NCBI RefSeq assembly: GCF_022682495.2 | Contig: NC_071389.1 | Coordinates: forward strand, 8,237,199 to 8,301,198 | Direction of reading: 5' to 3' | DNA from: Desmodus rotundus | Taxonomy: Eukaryota > Chordata > Mammalia > Chiroptera > Phyllostomidae | DNA: 64,000 nucleotides | Shown here: one piece after another, positions 1 through 10,949 of the stretch | Layout of the letters: each line of letters opens with the position of its first letter | Position numbering within the stretch: position 1 is the first letter of the stretch | The notes under the pieces: generated by a model | Told to the model about the DNA's origin: nothing | Seen by the model: the letters and a program-made list of their open reading frames with translations, nothing else | The model's database searches: none | Position numbers and translations under genes: made by a program

Positions 1-174
1 CTCCCTGGCTTTCTGACTGGGTTGCTGATTGAGCTGAGACTCGATGTACCTCTGATGAGCTTGTGAGGGAAGGAAGTCGGGGCAGGTGACTTTCCGAGCC
101 TCTCCTGAAGCCTCAGAAACCGTGTGCTTCTAAGTGAGATCTTATTCTTCCCTCAAAGGGGTTTACACACTGAA

Positions 175-335
175 TTTTACTCACAAAATTATCCTCTTGA
201 GATAGGGGATATGGCCCACATTTTACAGAGAAGGAAACAGAGCCCCAGGGAGGGGAACAGCCAGAGCGAGGAGAGGGCAGACCTGGGTTCAAAGCTTGGT
301 CCATCTGAGCTCTTAAGGCCCTGTTCTTTTCACGG
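175..335 (-). repeat. MIR SINE fragment
   Basis: The plus strand carries the reverse complement of the MIR core: a diverged form of 'cattttacagatgaggaaac' followed by a degenerate 'gacctgggttcaaa'. MIR is an ancient tRNA-derived SINE shared by mammals. This copy is diverged and truncated. Confidence 0.65.
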
Positions 336-2160
336 CGCACTGTGCCAGAAACGTAGGTCTAAGACACAGATTCCGGTGTCGAGGCAAATTCCAAGTCCAG
401 GATTGTGCAAAGCGAGAAATATTTGAGCGGATGTCCTCTGTCCACAACTGTAGCTCAGCCTTGTTAGGTGCTGGCGTCGGAAGTGGAAGCGAGACGGGGA
501 GGAGCCTTCTCTGGCGGATCTTCATTCCTGTGGAGGCACGTTTTTGTGTCCCTGCGATCCCTTAAAAGGCCTTGAGTTCCCCCAAACTCTTCCATAAGCC
601 TTGGGCCTTGGCTCAGAAGTAGGGGATGTGGTTTTCTCATTTTGAGATGCTTCAAAGACCTTCCAACATTTTCATTCCAACGCCCCCTTCTTTTTCCATT
701 CTGCAAAGTTCAAATCAACAGGTTAAATGGACTAAGGGGCAAAGTGGCCGAACAAAAGGCATAGGGCATTCAAAAGACCAAAAAAAAAAAAAAAAAAGGA
801 TTTTCCTCTCTTCATCTCAGAATCATGAAATGTTGGCTTGTTCACCTGCCTGCCCCAGTGCAAACATGTACCGAACCCGGGGGGACTCCTGTGCACACCT
901 AAGGAGGGCTACTTTGCTTCTGCTTTGGCTTTTCTACAGACAGACAGGAGGCTTATTCTCAGGGTTTGGAGTGAGCCTGTGGGATTCCACTGTAGGAAGG
1001 GTATCCCTGAGCCTTTCTGGTTGAGGACCAGGGAGGTAGGTGCTGGTTCATTGGGTGGATGGCTGTGCAGTGGGAATGGAGAAAGAAACGAGCCTTTTCT
1101 GGAATCAGGCACGTAGACACAGCTGTAGGAAGTGGGAGATATCCCATCTGCCTTGCCAAGCTGGAGTTTTGTCGATCAGAACCAAGCTGAGTGCCCTGGA
1201 GCTGTCGAGAACACCCAGCTGCCCCAGGAGGCAAATTGGCCCCTCCCCAGGGAGCTGCGGCTTCAGAAATCCTTGCCTCTCAGGGAACTAACCGATGGGG
1301 TGATGGGAAAGGCACCAAAGACGCTGTGCTGTGCCAGAGAGCTGCAACCTCAGGCACACTGGTCCTGCTCCAGCACAAGAGGCCTCTGAACTGCCACACA
1401 GAGAATGAGTGGGGGGAGAGGGAGCCAAGTTTGACATGTCCCTGACATCCAGAACCTTCCTCCAGTTCCTCTTCCTCCTCATTTTCTCTCCACAATTGCA
1501 GATGTTGGCTTCTGTTCTTAGGACTTTTACAACCTCCCGCTAAAGTCCCTCCCACTCTGATGCCATCCCACCATTTGCAAAGAGAAAAATATGCATCTGG
1601 TCACATCGCTTCACTTCGTTAAACCCCTCAGTCACCTGTCCTGGGCCCCACACGCCTCCCTGCTGGGGCTGCCTGCACCCCAGCCCAGGGCTGCATGCTG
1701 GTGTTCTTGCCGTCCTTCCTATTTCTCCCTCCGTCGCCTGGAGCTCTCTTAGCTCTTCTTCCTGCTGGTCCTCGGGAAAATGGGAGGGTCTATCTTCCCT
1801 GGACTCCAGGGGTTCCAGTTACTACCCCTGGGAATAACGGAGCCCTTGAGTGTCCGGTTTTGTCGGTTCCTGGGGATGACCTAGACCTTCGCTCCATGAT
1901 GCCTGTGGGGGTCGGTGTCTTACACACTATTCAGAGGCAGGGAGTTGGGGAGAGTTCTGTGGACGATGATTCTGCATGTTTGAGAAATCTTCTTTGAGGG
2001 GTGCACACCCCGACACAGCTTGGGTGGAGTCATGCCTCCATTTCCTTCTTTATGCTCCTGTGGAGGTCTTGGGTGCTCACTGAGCATTTGCTCCAAGATG
2101 CTGGAGCTGGTGGCTTCTGCCCCTCCTGTGTCCAGGGCCCGCTTATAATTAGTGCTTGAT
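336..2160. other. Stretch without a recognisable gene
   Basis: The longest open frame (626-1024, plus) resembles no protein I know. An 18-base A run lies at 780-797 with no recognisable retrocopy upstream. About 1590-1700 resembles the coding-strand 3' part of L2 ('gtcacatcgcttcacttc...'), but weakly. Confidence 0.6.
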
Positions 2161-2162
2161 TT

Positions 2163-2492
2163 TTGGATGGATAGATGGTGAATGGGTAGGTGGATGGATG
2201 ATAGGTGGGTAGATGCATGAATGGTGGATGGATGGATGGATGGATGGTGAATGGATACATAGATGAATGAATGGTGGATGGGTGGTGAATAGATTCATAG
2301 ATGAATGAATGGTGGATGGATTAATGGATGGATGGTGGATGGATAGTGGGTATATGGATGGATGGATGGATGGTAGATGGATGGTGAATGAATGGATGGT
2401 TGGATGGGTGGATGAGTAGTAGTAGATAGATGGTGGGTGAATGGATGGATGGATGGATGAGTGGATGATGGATGGATGCATGGATGGATGGA
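2163..2492. repeat. TGGA/ATGG tetranucleotide array
   Basis: About 330 bases are built from TGGA units with many variants (TGAA, TAGA, GGTGAA), giving a long purine-rich plus strand. Interspersed 'atggtgaatgg' and 'atggtggatgg' blocks give it a higher-order, minisatellite-like texture. The open frames here are artefacts of the tetranucleotide; one minus-strand frame reads as Ser/His/Pro/Ile repeats. Confidence 0.95.
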
Positions 2493-3415
2493 ATTGCCTT
2501 TCTCCTCTATTCTCCTACATCAGGATGGGGATGATGGGGATGCTGTCTTGACCATCCTTGCCTCCTCAGCACCCAGCTCAGTACCTGAAACACCTAATTG
2601 CTCAGTAAGTCTCAGAAGGAAGGATGCTAGAGGAGGGGCTGGCTGGCAGCATGGTCCCTGTGGTTACCTCAGCCCAGGCAAATTTGGAGACCTGGAGACC
2701 TAAAATATTTTCTAGGGTTTGTTGCCGTGTGAGGTTCTAACAGTTCTGGCCGCTTGTCCTGGGCCTCCTGCATGTGCAGCAGAACCTCCAGTTCAGAGGA
2801 CTAGGAGAGCAGCACTGTCCCTGGTAAAGGGGAAGGCTACTCTGGCCAGGGCAGTACTGTTTCTCAACCCGTGTGGTGCCCTTTCCTCCTAAATGATGCC
2901 AAGCTGCTCACTGAACCACCACGAGGCGGGAGGCAGGAGGGTTGCGGGACCTGATCGTCTTCATTGCTAATAGATTTCTATTCTTCACTCAAAGGTCAAC
3001 TTTCCAGAATGGCCCTCAAAGACAAAAACCCTTTTGAGGTAAATTAAATGGAAGTAAACCTTGATAAAATTTCATTTTGATGGTGTATTTTATGAGAAAC
3101 TGATGAGGGACCCTAAAATATGCATATGAATAAATCTTACTATTTGAGCAGAACCCAAATATTGCCTTCCTGTTGACTAACTCCGTGTTGCCTACCGACC
3201 GTGGTTTTCTTTAGGATTTTCTGTGGAGGAAGGCACTTGCCTTCCTTATGCTGTGAGGTAGTAGGTAGAAAACAGAACCGTGCACAAGCAGTGAGACGTC
3301 TCACACCTGGAAAGAACCCAGAGCGGGCAGCAATTCTCTCCAGCACTCAAAGAGCAGGAGACGCAAAAGCACAAACCCCCTGGGAGGGTCCTTTCCCACC
3401 ACTTGGCTGTCAGCC
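2493..3415. other. Stretch without a recognisable gene
   Basis: I recognise no repeat family or coding exon. The part from about 2965 to 3150 is clearly more AT-rich than its surroundings and repeat-free, so it could be a weakly conserved non-coding block. Confidence 0.5.
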
Positions 3416-3419
3416 CCAG

Positions 3420-3520
3420 GAGGGCCGGGGCCTTGCTTGTCTGTCTTGTTCACTGCTTGTCCCCAGCGCCTATGACAGTGCCTGGCACATGACAGGTGCT
3501 GAATGAATAGCTGTGAATGA
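3420..3520 (+). repeat. L2 LINE 3' end fragment
   Basis: The sequence follows the L2 3' end: 'ttgttcactgcttgtcccc', then 'agcgcctatgacagtgcc', 'tggcacatgacaggtgct' and 'gaatgaatag'. Only the extreme 3' end survives, as is usual for L2. Confidence 0.75.
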
Positions 3521-3559
3521 GCTGCTAGAACACAGGCTCTGGGATGAAGGACCATTGTC

Positions 3560-3665
3560 GCATCTGTTCTGTTCGTTAGTGTGTTGCCCCCGCGTAGCAC
3601 GGTAGCAGGCACAAAGTAGAAGCTCGTTCACTCATTGAGCAACTACCATGGGTCAGGGATTACTA
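3560..3665 (+). repeat. L2/MIR-like fragment
   Basis: 'gcgtagcacggtagcaggca' and 'caaagtagaagctcgttc' match a diverged L2 3' end. The following 'cattgagcaactaccatggg' looks like the reverse of the same end, so two small fragments may abut. Ends are uncertain. Confidence 0.45.
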
Positions 3666-3669
3666 CTCA

Positions 3670-5135
3670 GCTCCCTGGAATAATATCTGTTGACGTAAGC
3701 AATGCATTCAGGCATTCACGATTGAATGAATGAAGACAGCAATGAGCCAATTGATCCATCAGCCAATAACCAATGTCACTTCCCTTTGTTCCGGTTCTGG
3801 AACAGTGAGCCTGGGGGTTTCTCTCCCTGCACGTCTCCTCACTCCTTTTGGTCTCCCTGACACACCTTTCCCAGCTCTCCCCACCAAAGCCCCCAGGGAA
3901 TGTCAGCTCCAATGGCACCTGTGAATCACCCTATCCGGTGACAAGGGAATGCTCGTGCTTCTGAGTTGCGTTGTCACTTTTATGCTCAGCCCTGGAGTGC
4001 AGTTCAAAACCGTTGGCCGAGCCTCTCCTGCACGCAGCCATGCCGACAGGAACCAGGGCTGCGGGCATGACAAAGCCAGCCTGAGCGTCACTGGGGTTCG
4101 GCTGCACCCTGCCCGCCTGCCCGCCCAGGTCAGAACGGCACCCATGGCTCCGAGACGGACGTTTACCCCTCTGTGACTGCACACAGCACCACGCACTTAG
4201 TCTGATCGAGCACGTGTTCCCACGCCCACTCAGTGAGTGGACTCATGAGACGTGTGGCCTTTGACATCTTCGCTTTGGTGGATTCAAAATGTGGGAGGGA
4301 GAAGAGCAAGCGGAACTGCAGTGTGCTTAAGCAAGAGTGGCTTGTCTCTGGTGGGGACTCGGGGGAGGCTGGGACTGGAGGAAGGAGTCCAGGGTCAGGG
4401 TCAGACGGACCTGATCCACACTAATAGACACCAGCAGGTACTAACGGGTCGCTGCAGTGGTGAGAATGCGGACTTCCTTAATAGCAGCCCAAACACTTTC
4501 TAAGCTTGCTTAACCAAGAAAAACAGAAGAAAACTCTAATTAGGTCCCAGACCTGAGGCGTCAAGATTGTCACTGGCACCAGGAAGGCTCAACAGTGTGG
4601 CTGAAATCTGTCTCTCTCCTCCGTTCTTGGTCCTGCTGCCCTCCGTGCTGACGCTGGGTTTAGGCAGGCTGTCTCCTGGGGTCCCCCACCCTCTGCTGTC
4701 CCTGGCTGACCTGACTGTCTCAGCTTCAGTAGTAAGATGATGGAGACGCTTTTCCAGCAGCTCCAGCCAGAGTCCTGGGGTCGATCCCAGGCCCCTTATG
4801 GCCAAGAGGTTAGAACATGCTGGTTGCCCAGGCTGGGTCAGGTGCCTACCAACAGGGTGAAGAGTAGGGTCCGTTTTGACCCAACTGCAGGGACCAAAAA
4901 TGGGGTGAAGTTGGGTTCCCTGAAGCAGAATCAAGGTGCCGGTATCAGGAGTGGAGATGCAAGCTGAACTCCCACCTATCCCTCCTGGTCACTGTGCAGA
5001 GTTATCGAGAGAAGGGAATGAGAGGGTCTGAGCAGCATCCCGGGCACATCCCCCACCCTGACCCCTCCCCGCCGTGCTGTGTCCTTAGAGCGGGTCCGGG
5101 AGCCTGCGCAGCACAGAGAGGCTGTCTTGCTGTCT
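3670..5135. other. Stretch without a recognisable gene
   Basis: This is mixed-composition unique sequence with no recognised repeat and no open frame that resembles a known protein. I saw no splice-flanked coding segment. Confidence 0.5.
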
Positions 5136-5139
5136 ATGG

Positions 5140-5250
5140 GGCGGGTACTTCTGGTCCTGCTGTATGAGTATGTCCTCGGGCAAGTTGCATCTGCTTTCTC
5201 GGCCTCACTTTCCGCATCTGTAGAACCATGGGACTGGGGAGTCACCTGGC
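5140..5250 (+). repeat. MIR SINE fragment
   Basis: 'gtcctcgggcaagttgc', 'ctcggcctcactttccgc' and 'atctgtagaaccatgggac' correspond to the MIR core in the sense direction. The copy is truncated and diverged. Confidence 0.6.
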
Positions 5251-5479
5251 GGGACTTCACCATGCCTAGGAGTTGATGTCTGATTCCGTGGTGTCGAGAA
5301 TGGAGCTGCCGTCCATGGGCACCGTCATGGCCCGGACCCGGGCCCTAAATGGGGCCCCATGTCCAGGTGGCATGGCCACGGCCACGTTCACACAGTGACA
5401 CTAACAACGGTGGTGTCAGTATGGCTCCCAGCACTCTCTGCGTGGCTGCCACACACTGGCAGAGCACCGGTTAGTGTTG

Positions 5480-5590
5480 GCACTAGTGTTGACTGCAACC
5501 TCTAAGGAAGGGACTGTTGGCCCCATTTTACAGATAAGATAACTGAGGCCTAGAGAGGTTAGTTCATAAATGAATAGTTAGAAGGTTTTG
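5480..5590 (-). repeat. MIR SINE fragment
   Basis: 'ccccattttacagataagat' then 'aactgaggcctagagaggtt' is the antisense MIR core. The tRNA-like end is not recognisable. Confidence 0.7.
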
Positions 5591-5594
5591 CCCA

Positions 5595-6895
5595 GTGGCC
5601 ATACCCACGAAAGCAGCCCTGAGGCACCCGCCATCCCTCTTAGTCACTACCTGTCCCCAGTGGCCACAGCCCCAACTCTGGCACCAGTGGAGCCGCAGCT
5701 GCCCGGGGCAGTCTGGCTCCAGAGCCCTGTTCCTGGCCTTGGTGCTGTCCTGTCCATGGGCACTGATGTCACCTTATCACAGACGAACCTGCAGTCCAAG
5801 TCTCAGGATGTGACCCAGATGGAAGGCACTCTTGCTGATGCAATCGGACTGCCTGATGACCCAAAACCTTTGGCCAAAACCCGGACAGGGCCTGATGCAC
5901 ATGTGCGGGGCCTGGACCAGCCGGGCAGTGGCCTGGGCTCCTATCAGGAAAGAGGAAAACCACATTCTTCCTGAAACAAAGGGCCTTCTCCTCCACTGTT
6001 TTTTTAAATGATAAGCAGCTCAAAATAAATAGTTGTAAGGAAGATAGTACAATAAGGTAAATAAAGAATCCCCTGGAACAATAGTTAGTGGGCCCTTTTT
6101 TCCCCCCTGCCAGTAGCAAAGCCAAGAGTAATTAGCACTGTGAGAACCGGCCGTGACTGCTGCTTCTACCACACGCTAATTAACAGTTACCGATAGTCGT
6201 AATAAAGCTGAAAGGAGGCTCTCTTTGCTGCACTGTGGAGTGACTGCTTGGGGGGATGGAACGCTGAGCACTGGGGTTCCACTGCTTCACAGGGCCATCG
6301 GCCAAGACCGGTTCGTTTCTCTCGTGTTGTTAGGTTGTGAGGTTGGGGGGACAGGGGTTACGTACGTAAAGAGTGGAGCAGGTCTTCATCGTCAGTGGAA
6401 TTATCACCACCGCTGACGAGACTGACAACACACCCATCAGAGCTTCGTTTGCAAACATGCTGACTGAACCACTGTCTTCTTGGGTGCACTCTGCCTGTCT
6501 GCTGGGGGAGGGCTGGTTTCGTTCCCTGAGAGCTGGCCTTCCAGAGCCCGCTCTGTGCAGAGCCCTCTGCTGGGCAGCGGGCACATGGGCATCCTCTGTC
6601 TCTGCCTTCATGGAGTTGGTAATCCGGCAGAAATTGAATGAAACAGGCTCTGGAGGAGGAGTCTCATCAGTTGCACCCTAGGGTTGTCACGACCTCCACA
6701 GGAGGGTTGGTTGTAAAAGGCCATTTGCAAGCACCCCAAACTAGGTTATCAAAGTTCAAAGCCGCCCGGAGTCCTCAACGGGCCGTGTGCTGGGGTGAGG
6801 GCGAGGACCTGCTGGCTAAGGAACGACGCACAGTCTCCAGTGTTAAGGTCAGTAAGGATAGCTGGCTGTCTCCTTTGAGAAAAATTATAAACTTT
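5595..6895. other. Stretch without a recognisable gene; AT-rich block near 6.0-6.2 kb
   Basis: No gene or repeat is recognised. At 5990-6220 the sequence becomes AT-rich with two homeodomain-type TAATTA cores (6129-6134 and 6177-6182). The 9-mer AATTAGCAC, which recurs elsewhere in the window, is at 6130-6138. It may be a conserved non-coding element, but nothing in one sequence alone proves conservation. Confidence 0.35.
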
Positions 6896-6899
6896 ACTG

Positions 6900-7345
6900 G
6901 GTGGTAACTGGCTAATGCAGTCATCTGTATTTAAAGTGTACAGCGTGATGACTTGATGGACGTGTACATTGTGGAAGGGTTACCAAGGTCAGGATCACTG
7001 ACACATGCGTCCTCACATAGTTAACTCTGTGTGTGTGCACATGTGTGCGTGTGTGCGGTGAGAGCGCCTAAGGTGCATGCTCGGCCACTTTCAGGTGTGC
7101 AATGCCGCGTTATCACCTACAGTCGCCGTGCAGCGAGAGAGCCTCAGAATTCTGCTTCTAACCGCAAACGGGTGCCCTTTGACCACCGTCACCCCATTCG
7201 TCCTTCTCCCAGCCCCTGAAAACTAGCCTTCTGATCTCTGGTCCTATGACACTGGCTTTTTGTAAGGTTCCGCGTATTAGTGATACCATACAGTATTTGT
7301 CTTTCTCTGTCTGGCTTATTTCACTTAACATGTGAAGCCCCTGGT
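6900..7345 (-). repeat. L1 LINE remnant, 3' region, antisense
   Basis: The plus strand contains antisense L1 text: 'tatttaaagtgtacagcgtg', 'catagttaactctgtgtgtg', 'gtgagagcgcctaagg', 'tttgaccaccgtcacccc', 'catacagtatttgtctttct' and 'ctggcttatttcacttaaca'. The order matches mammalian L1M elements. A short TG-rich run at about 7029-7056 lies within it. No coding capacity remains. Confidence 0.8.
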
Positions 7346-7621
7346 CCCTCCTCCCTGTGACTTCGACAGCAGAAGATCAGGTTCCGCCCAGTCCTTTTCA
7401 CCCAGAAAGGCAGATTTCTTCAGATTCTACTGCATTTTCTCCCCAAAAATCACCTTTTAAAAAAATGAATCTAAGCGAGCCCTCCAGGATGCATGGGCCA
7501 AAAGCACACCACTCTCCCCCTCCTTCCTGACTGTTCAGTTCACAGGAAGCAGGGGAACTCAGCTCAGGGATGAGCCCTGCCCACCCCACCCCGGGAAGCG
7601 GGCAGTAGACTGGATATTACA

Positions 7622-7870
7622 GGCAGTGAGTCCACAGGCCTGGGTCCGTCGCCTTACTGGTTTTGTGACTTTGGACAAGCTGACCTCTGTTTTTTTTGGG
7701 GGGGGGGTCAGTTTACACCTCTTTTTCCCTTAATCTCTTTGTGCCTCAGTGACCTCATCTGTAAAGTGGGGGTGATAACTGACCCACCCCCATGTGGTTG
7801 TTGGGACGATGCAGGGAGGAAATGCTCGTGAGTCGCCTGTGAGTGGATGGCATACATTGAAGGTTCTGCA
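7622..7870 (+). repeat. MIR SINE with internal insertion
   Basis: 'ttgtgactttggacaagctg' and 'ctttgtgcctcagtgacctc', then 'atctgtaaagtgggggtgat', are MIR core. Between the two halves lie about 40 extra bases containing an 8-T/10-G homopolymer switch at 7690-7707, so the element is interrupted. Confidence 0.78.
7690..7707. repeat. T8G10 homopolymer junction
   Basis: Eight T are followed directly by ten G. A nearly identical T8G11 tract lies at 19493-19511. The G run can support G-quadruplex or slipped structures and is prone to sequencing length error. Confidence 0.9.
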
Positions 7871-7899
7871 TCTGTTAACTTGCATTAGTTTTGTCGAGG

Positions 7900-7960
7900 C
7901 TGGTGTCTCTCAGCCTCGACCTCTCCTTCTGTAAAATGGGGCTAATAGTGTTTATGTTTC
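7900..7960 (+). repeat. MIR SINE core fragment
   Basis: 'ctctcagcctcgacctctcc' followed by 'ttctgtaaaatggggctaat' is a second MIR core, just downstream of the first in the same direction. Confidence 0.65.
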
Positions 7961-8234
7961 CACGTCGCCGTGCAGACCAGTGGAGCGAACGCACATAAAG
8001 CTCTTGTCGCAGGCAGTAAGCCGGTCACTCTGTCACCGCCAACGTGGCTGGTGCTGACCTCCTGTGTCCCCGGACTTAGCGCAGAGGATCGTGATGACGT
8101 CCAGACTCAGCTGACGGAGCCACAGCTTCTGCAAAGAATGCTCTGCAGGCATCCCAATGATCCTTTGAGCTCTAGGAAAAACAAAACTGATTAGCCAGAA
8201 AATACGTGCGCCCTCTACTCCCCTCTGCCTCCAA

Positions 8235-8320
8235 TATTCTGTTTGACCCCTGGCAAGTCCCTCCGATCTCTCGGCCTCACTTCCCTGTTGTTGCAGGACT
8301 CTGTCCAGGACGGCAAATAA
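8235..8320 (+). repeat. Possible MIR fragment
   Basis: 'ggcaagtccctccgatctct' and 'cggcctcacttccctg' resemble a MIR core. The match is short and the rest is not recognisable. Confidence 0.35.
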
Positions 8321-8324
8321 ATGT

Positions 8325-10180
8325 GGTCCACGAGACATCACTCCCCACGGCAGACATTACTAATTGATCCCAGCACCTCTTCACCGAGACCAGTCTTACC
8401 CTCAGAATCCTCCTCGACACACTGCTGCAGGCAGCAGCTAGCAGCCAACGGCAGCTGGCTAACGAGTTGAAACCTATCGGATGTTCTACATGGGCATCCC
8501 GATTCCGTTATAAGCTCTTGCACCACCGGAAACATGGGCAGACGTGCTAAGGTTTCTTTTAAAAATGTCTCATCGGTTTTAACCACTGAATGTCTTCACT
8601 GGACCAGGAGCCTGGGAACATCCTCGATGGAGCGAGAAAGTGCCCTTCAGCCCCCCTTAACCCTCCCACGGGGGACGCTTCGGCTTGGTGCGAGAAGGTG
8701 AACATGAATCAAGGAATTGGTCATGAGGGGCAGTGACAGGTACCCTGGTAGAGCCAGCTGTTCAGGCTCTGCATGGTTGACGGAGGGGAGCAGGCTACAG
8801 GGGAGCAGACCCTGCTGCTTCCCGGGGGGGCACGGGGACTATTTCCTCTCAGGCGGGTTTTCCTGGGCCCTTCGGCCTTAGTGCTCGGGACCTGTGTGTC
8901 CCCACAGAGGCCACCCGCCACCCTTCAGGATGAGGGCTACCCGATGTTGTTCGGCTTCTCCAATCCCTGCCCGCACTGGAAGGTGCCCACCTGGGCCAGC
9001 CCTGGGGGCTTATCCATGTGATAGAATGTCATGGAACGAAGACCCATCCTAGCACCAAAACTGAAAAAGAGGGTAAATGCTGCTGAGCCCGAAGATGCCG
9101 TGACAGTGTCAACTACTTGGTTTTGTGCTGTGGTTACGAAGATGCCGCCTTTGGGAGAAGCTGCATTACGAATACAGGGAACCTCACTGTACTGTTTTTG
9201 CAGCCTTGTGTGAGTAGGTCATATTACACAATAAAGGTTTTCTCTCAATGAGATCCTTGAAAATGCGTCGAACAATTTCGCAGTAGTACTCATGGGCTGT
9301 ACCCCCAAACATGAGCTCCTCTGCCCACTCCCAGGAGTTCGGGGTGTTGCTGAAGAAAAGCAGTATGGCCCTGCATTTCCAGAGCTGGAGTACAACTATC
9401 TCACCCTGTCTTGCAGGTCAGCTGGGGGCCTGCGTGCACCAGGGGAACAGAGTTCCCGCTGTTCCACGTTCCAGGTGTGACCACTGAGGCCTCAGCCCAG
9501 CAACCCCCGTGGATCGGGCACAGCTCCCAAACTGGCATCTTTTTTTCCCCCCTTTCAAACCCATAATCTGAGATGCTCGGTAGCTTTCTGTTTTAAAAGC
9601 AATTGCTTCTTCGATTTCTATACATGACAACGTTTCTTTAAAAAGAAAAGGCTTGAAAACCCATTTGTCTTCCATCCCCTCTGTGCAGCCTGGAGGAGCC
9701 CAAGGCCAGGAAGAATCGATTACTTCAAACACTGGTTAATTACTCTTGCATTGAGGGGAACCTCTAAACCCACTCTCATGTCCCGCAGATGGCTCATATT
9801 TGAGCCTGAGCCGCTTGGCTGGGTGGCGAGCAGGGTGCCTACACTTTAGAAATCACGTGATTTTAGAGGTCTTGTCGGGAGGGCTCTCACTTCATGAGAC
9901 CGTCACGGGAAATAAGCAACAGATTCTGCTGGGCTAATGGTCAGGCCCAGCATAACCCCCGAGGTACCTTTCTGATCTCAGTAAGGGCCAGCATGCCACG
10001 TGGGGAGATCACTTTCAGCGCCAGAGACTTCTGCCTCCTTTCTTCCGAGAGGAGGTGTCAGGCTTTGTGTGTTTGCTTGTTCGATGATACGTACTTATTA
10101 TAAAGTAACTCTAAATTCTAACTGCCCAGATACAATCACGGTTAACATTTCAAGTGTTCCCCTCTATCTTTCCAGGCCTT
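8325..10180. other. Stretch without a recognisable gene
   Basis: Unique sequence with no recognised repeat or exon. The open frames on both strands are shorter than 110 codons and unlike any known protein. An AATAAA lies at about 9230, without a transcript context to give it meaning. Confidence 0.5.
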
Positions 10181-10186
10181 TAGACA

Positions 10187-10268
10187 CATGTGGATATTAT
10201 GTATATGCATGTGGATATTATGTATACATGTGGATATCATGTGTACATATGGACTTAATGTATACATG
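10187..10268. repeat. Tandem repeat, 19-21 bp unit, four copies
   Basis: Four successive units begin at 10187, 10208, 10227 and 10246, each close to 'catgtggatattatgtata'. The first is 21 bases and the others 19. The later copies carry substitutions, so the array is not freshly expanded. Confidence 0.9.
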
Positions 10269-10367
10269 CCTGCCCTTCTGACACCGACCTTTGTCATCTG
10301 CAGTGTTTGGGGCATGACAGGCCTTATCTTCACTATCATTGAATTCTCACCTTTTGGTTACCAATTT

Positions 10368-10605
10368 ACAGCTGACACCTATGTAGCACTTCCTCAGGGC
10401 TAGGCGCTATTCCCACAACCTCTCGGCTTATCTCATTTAATCCTCATAACATCCCTGGAAAGTGGGCGCCATTACTGCCTGCACTCACAGCAGAGGACAC
10501 TGAGACACAGAGAGAACGTGAGACTTGCCTGAGGTCAGCATCGGCGTGGGGACTGGGATCCAGCAGTCTGGGCTCTTAACGCCTGGGCCACCCTGCTGCT
10601 CAGTC
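10368..10605 (-). repeat. MIR SINE, near full length
   Basis: The antisense MIR runs through 'gtagcacttcctcagggcta', 'ctcatttaatcctcataaca', 'gaggacactgagacacagag', 'cttgcctgaggtcagc' and 'ctgggctcttaacgcctggg'. It is one of the better-preserved copies here. Confidence 0.85.
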
Positions 10606-10799
10606 CTGAATCCAGGTGTCACTGAGCTCATTGGCCCTGGGACGCAAATGCTTTGCACGCAGAGCACCGTTCACCTTGTTGCTACGGCAGATGTCACTAA
10701 TTGGTCACCGGGCCTTTCTTCCTGAGGCTCCCAGAGACCGGCACAAGGCCCTTTTTGATACACCGTCGCGGCAGCCACTGCTGAGCCATCAGGGTGGGT

Positions 10800-10945
10800 T
10801 CTCACGGTGACACCTAAATACCTTCCCGGATCCCTTTAGTGCCGTTCTCTCCCTTTATGAGTGAGGAAACAGGCCCAGAAGGCAAAAAGCCAAAACCAGA
10901 GCTTGGCTCCCTCGATTGTCGGGCCCACTGCCTTCCCGCCCTATT
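10800..10945 (-). repeat. MIR SINE fragment
   Basis: 'tttatgagtgaggaaacagg', then 'cccagaaggc' and 'ccagagcttggctccctcga', fit a diverged antisense MIR. Confidence 0.6.
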
Positions 10946-10949
10946 CCCC

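Noticed and set aside
780..797. A18 run as a poly(A) tail of a processed pseudogene
   Set aside because: No recognisable coding sequence, AATAAA or target-site duplication lies upstream.
2030..2481. His/Ser/Pro/Ile-repeat open frames on the minus strand
   Set aside because: Direct translation of the TGGA array.
2163..2492. CRISPR-like array
   Set aside because: The repeats are contiguous tetranucleotides without unique spacers, in a mammalian genome.
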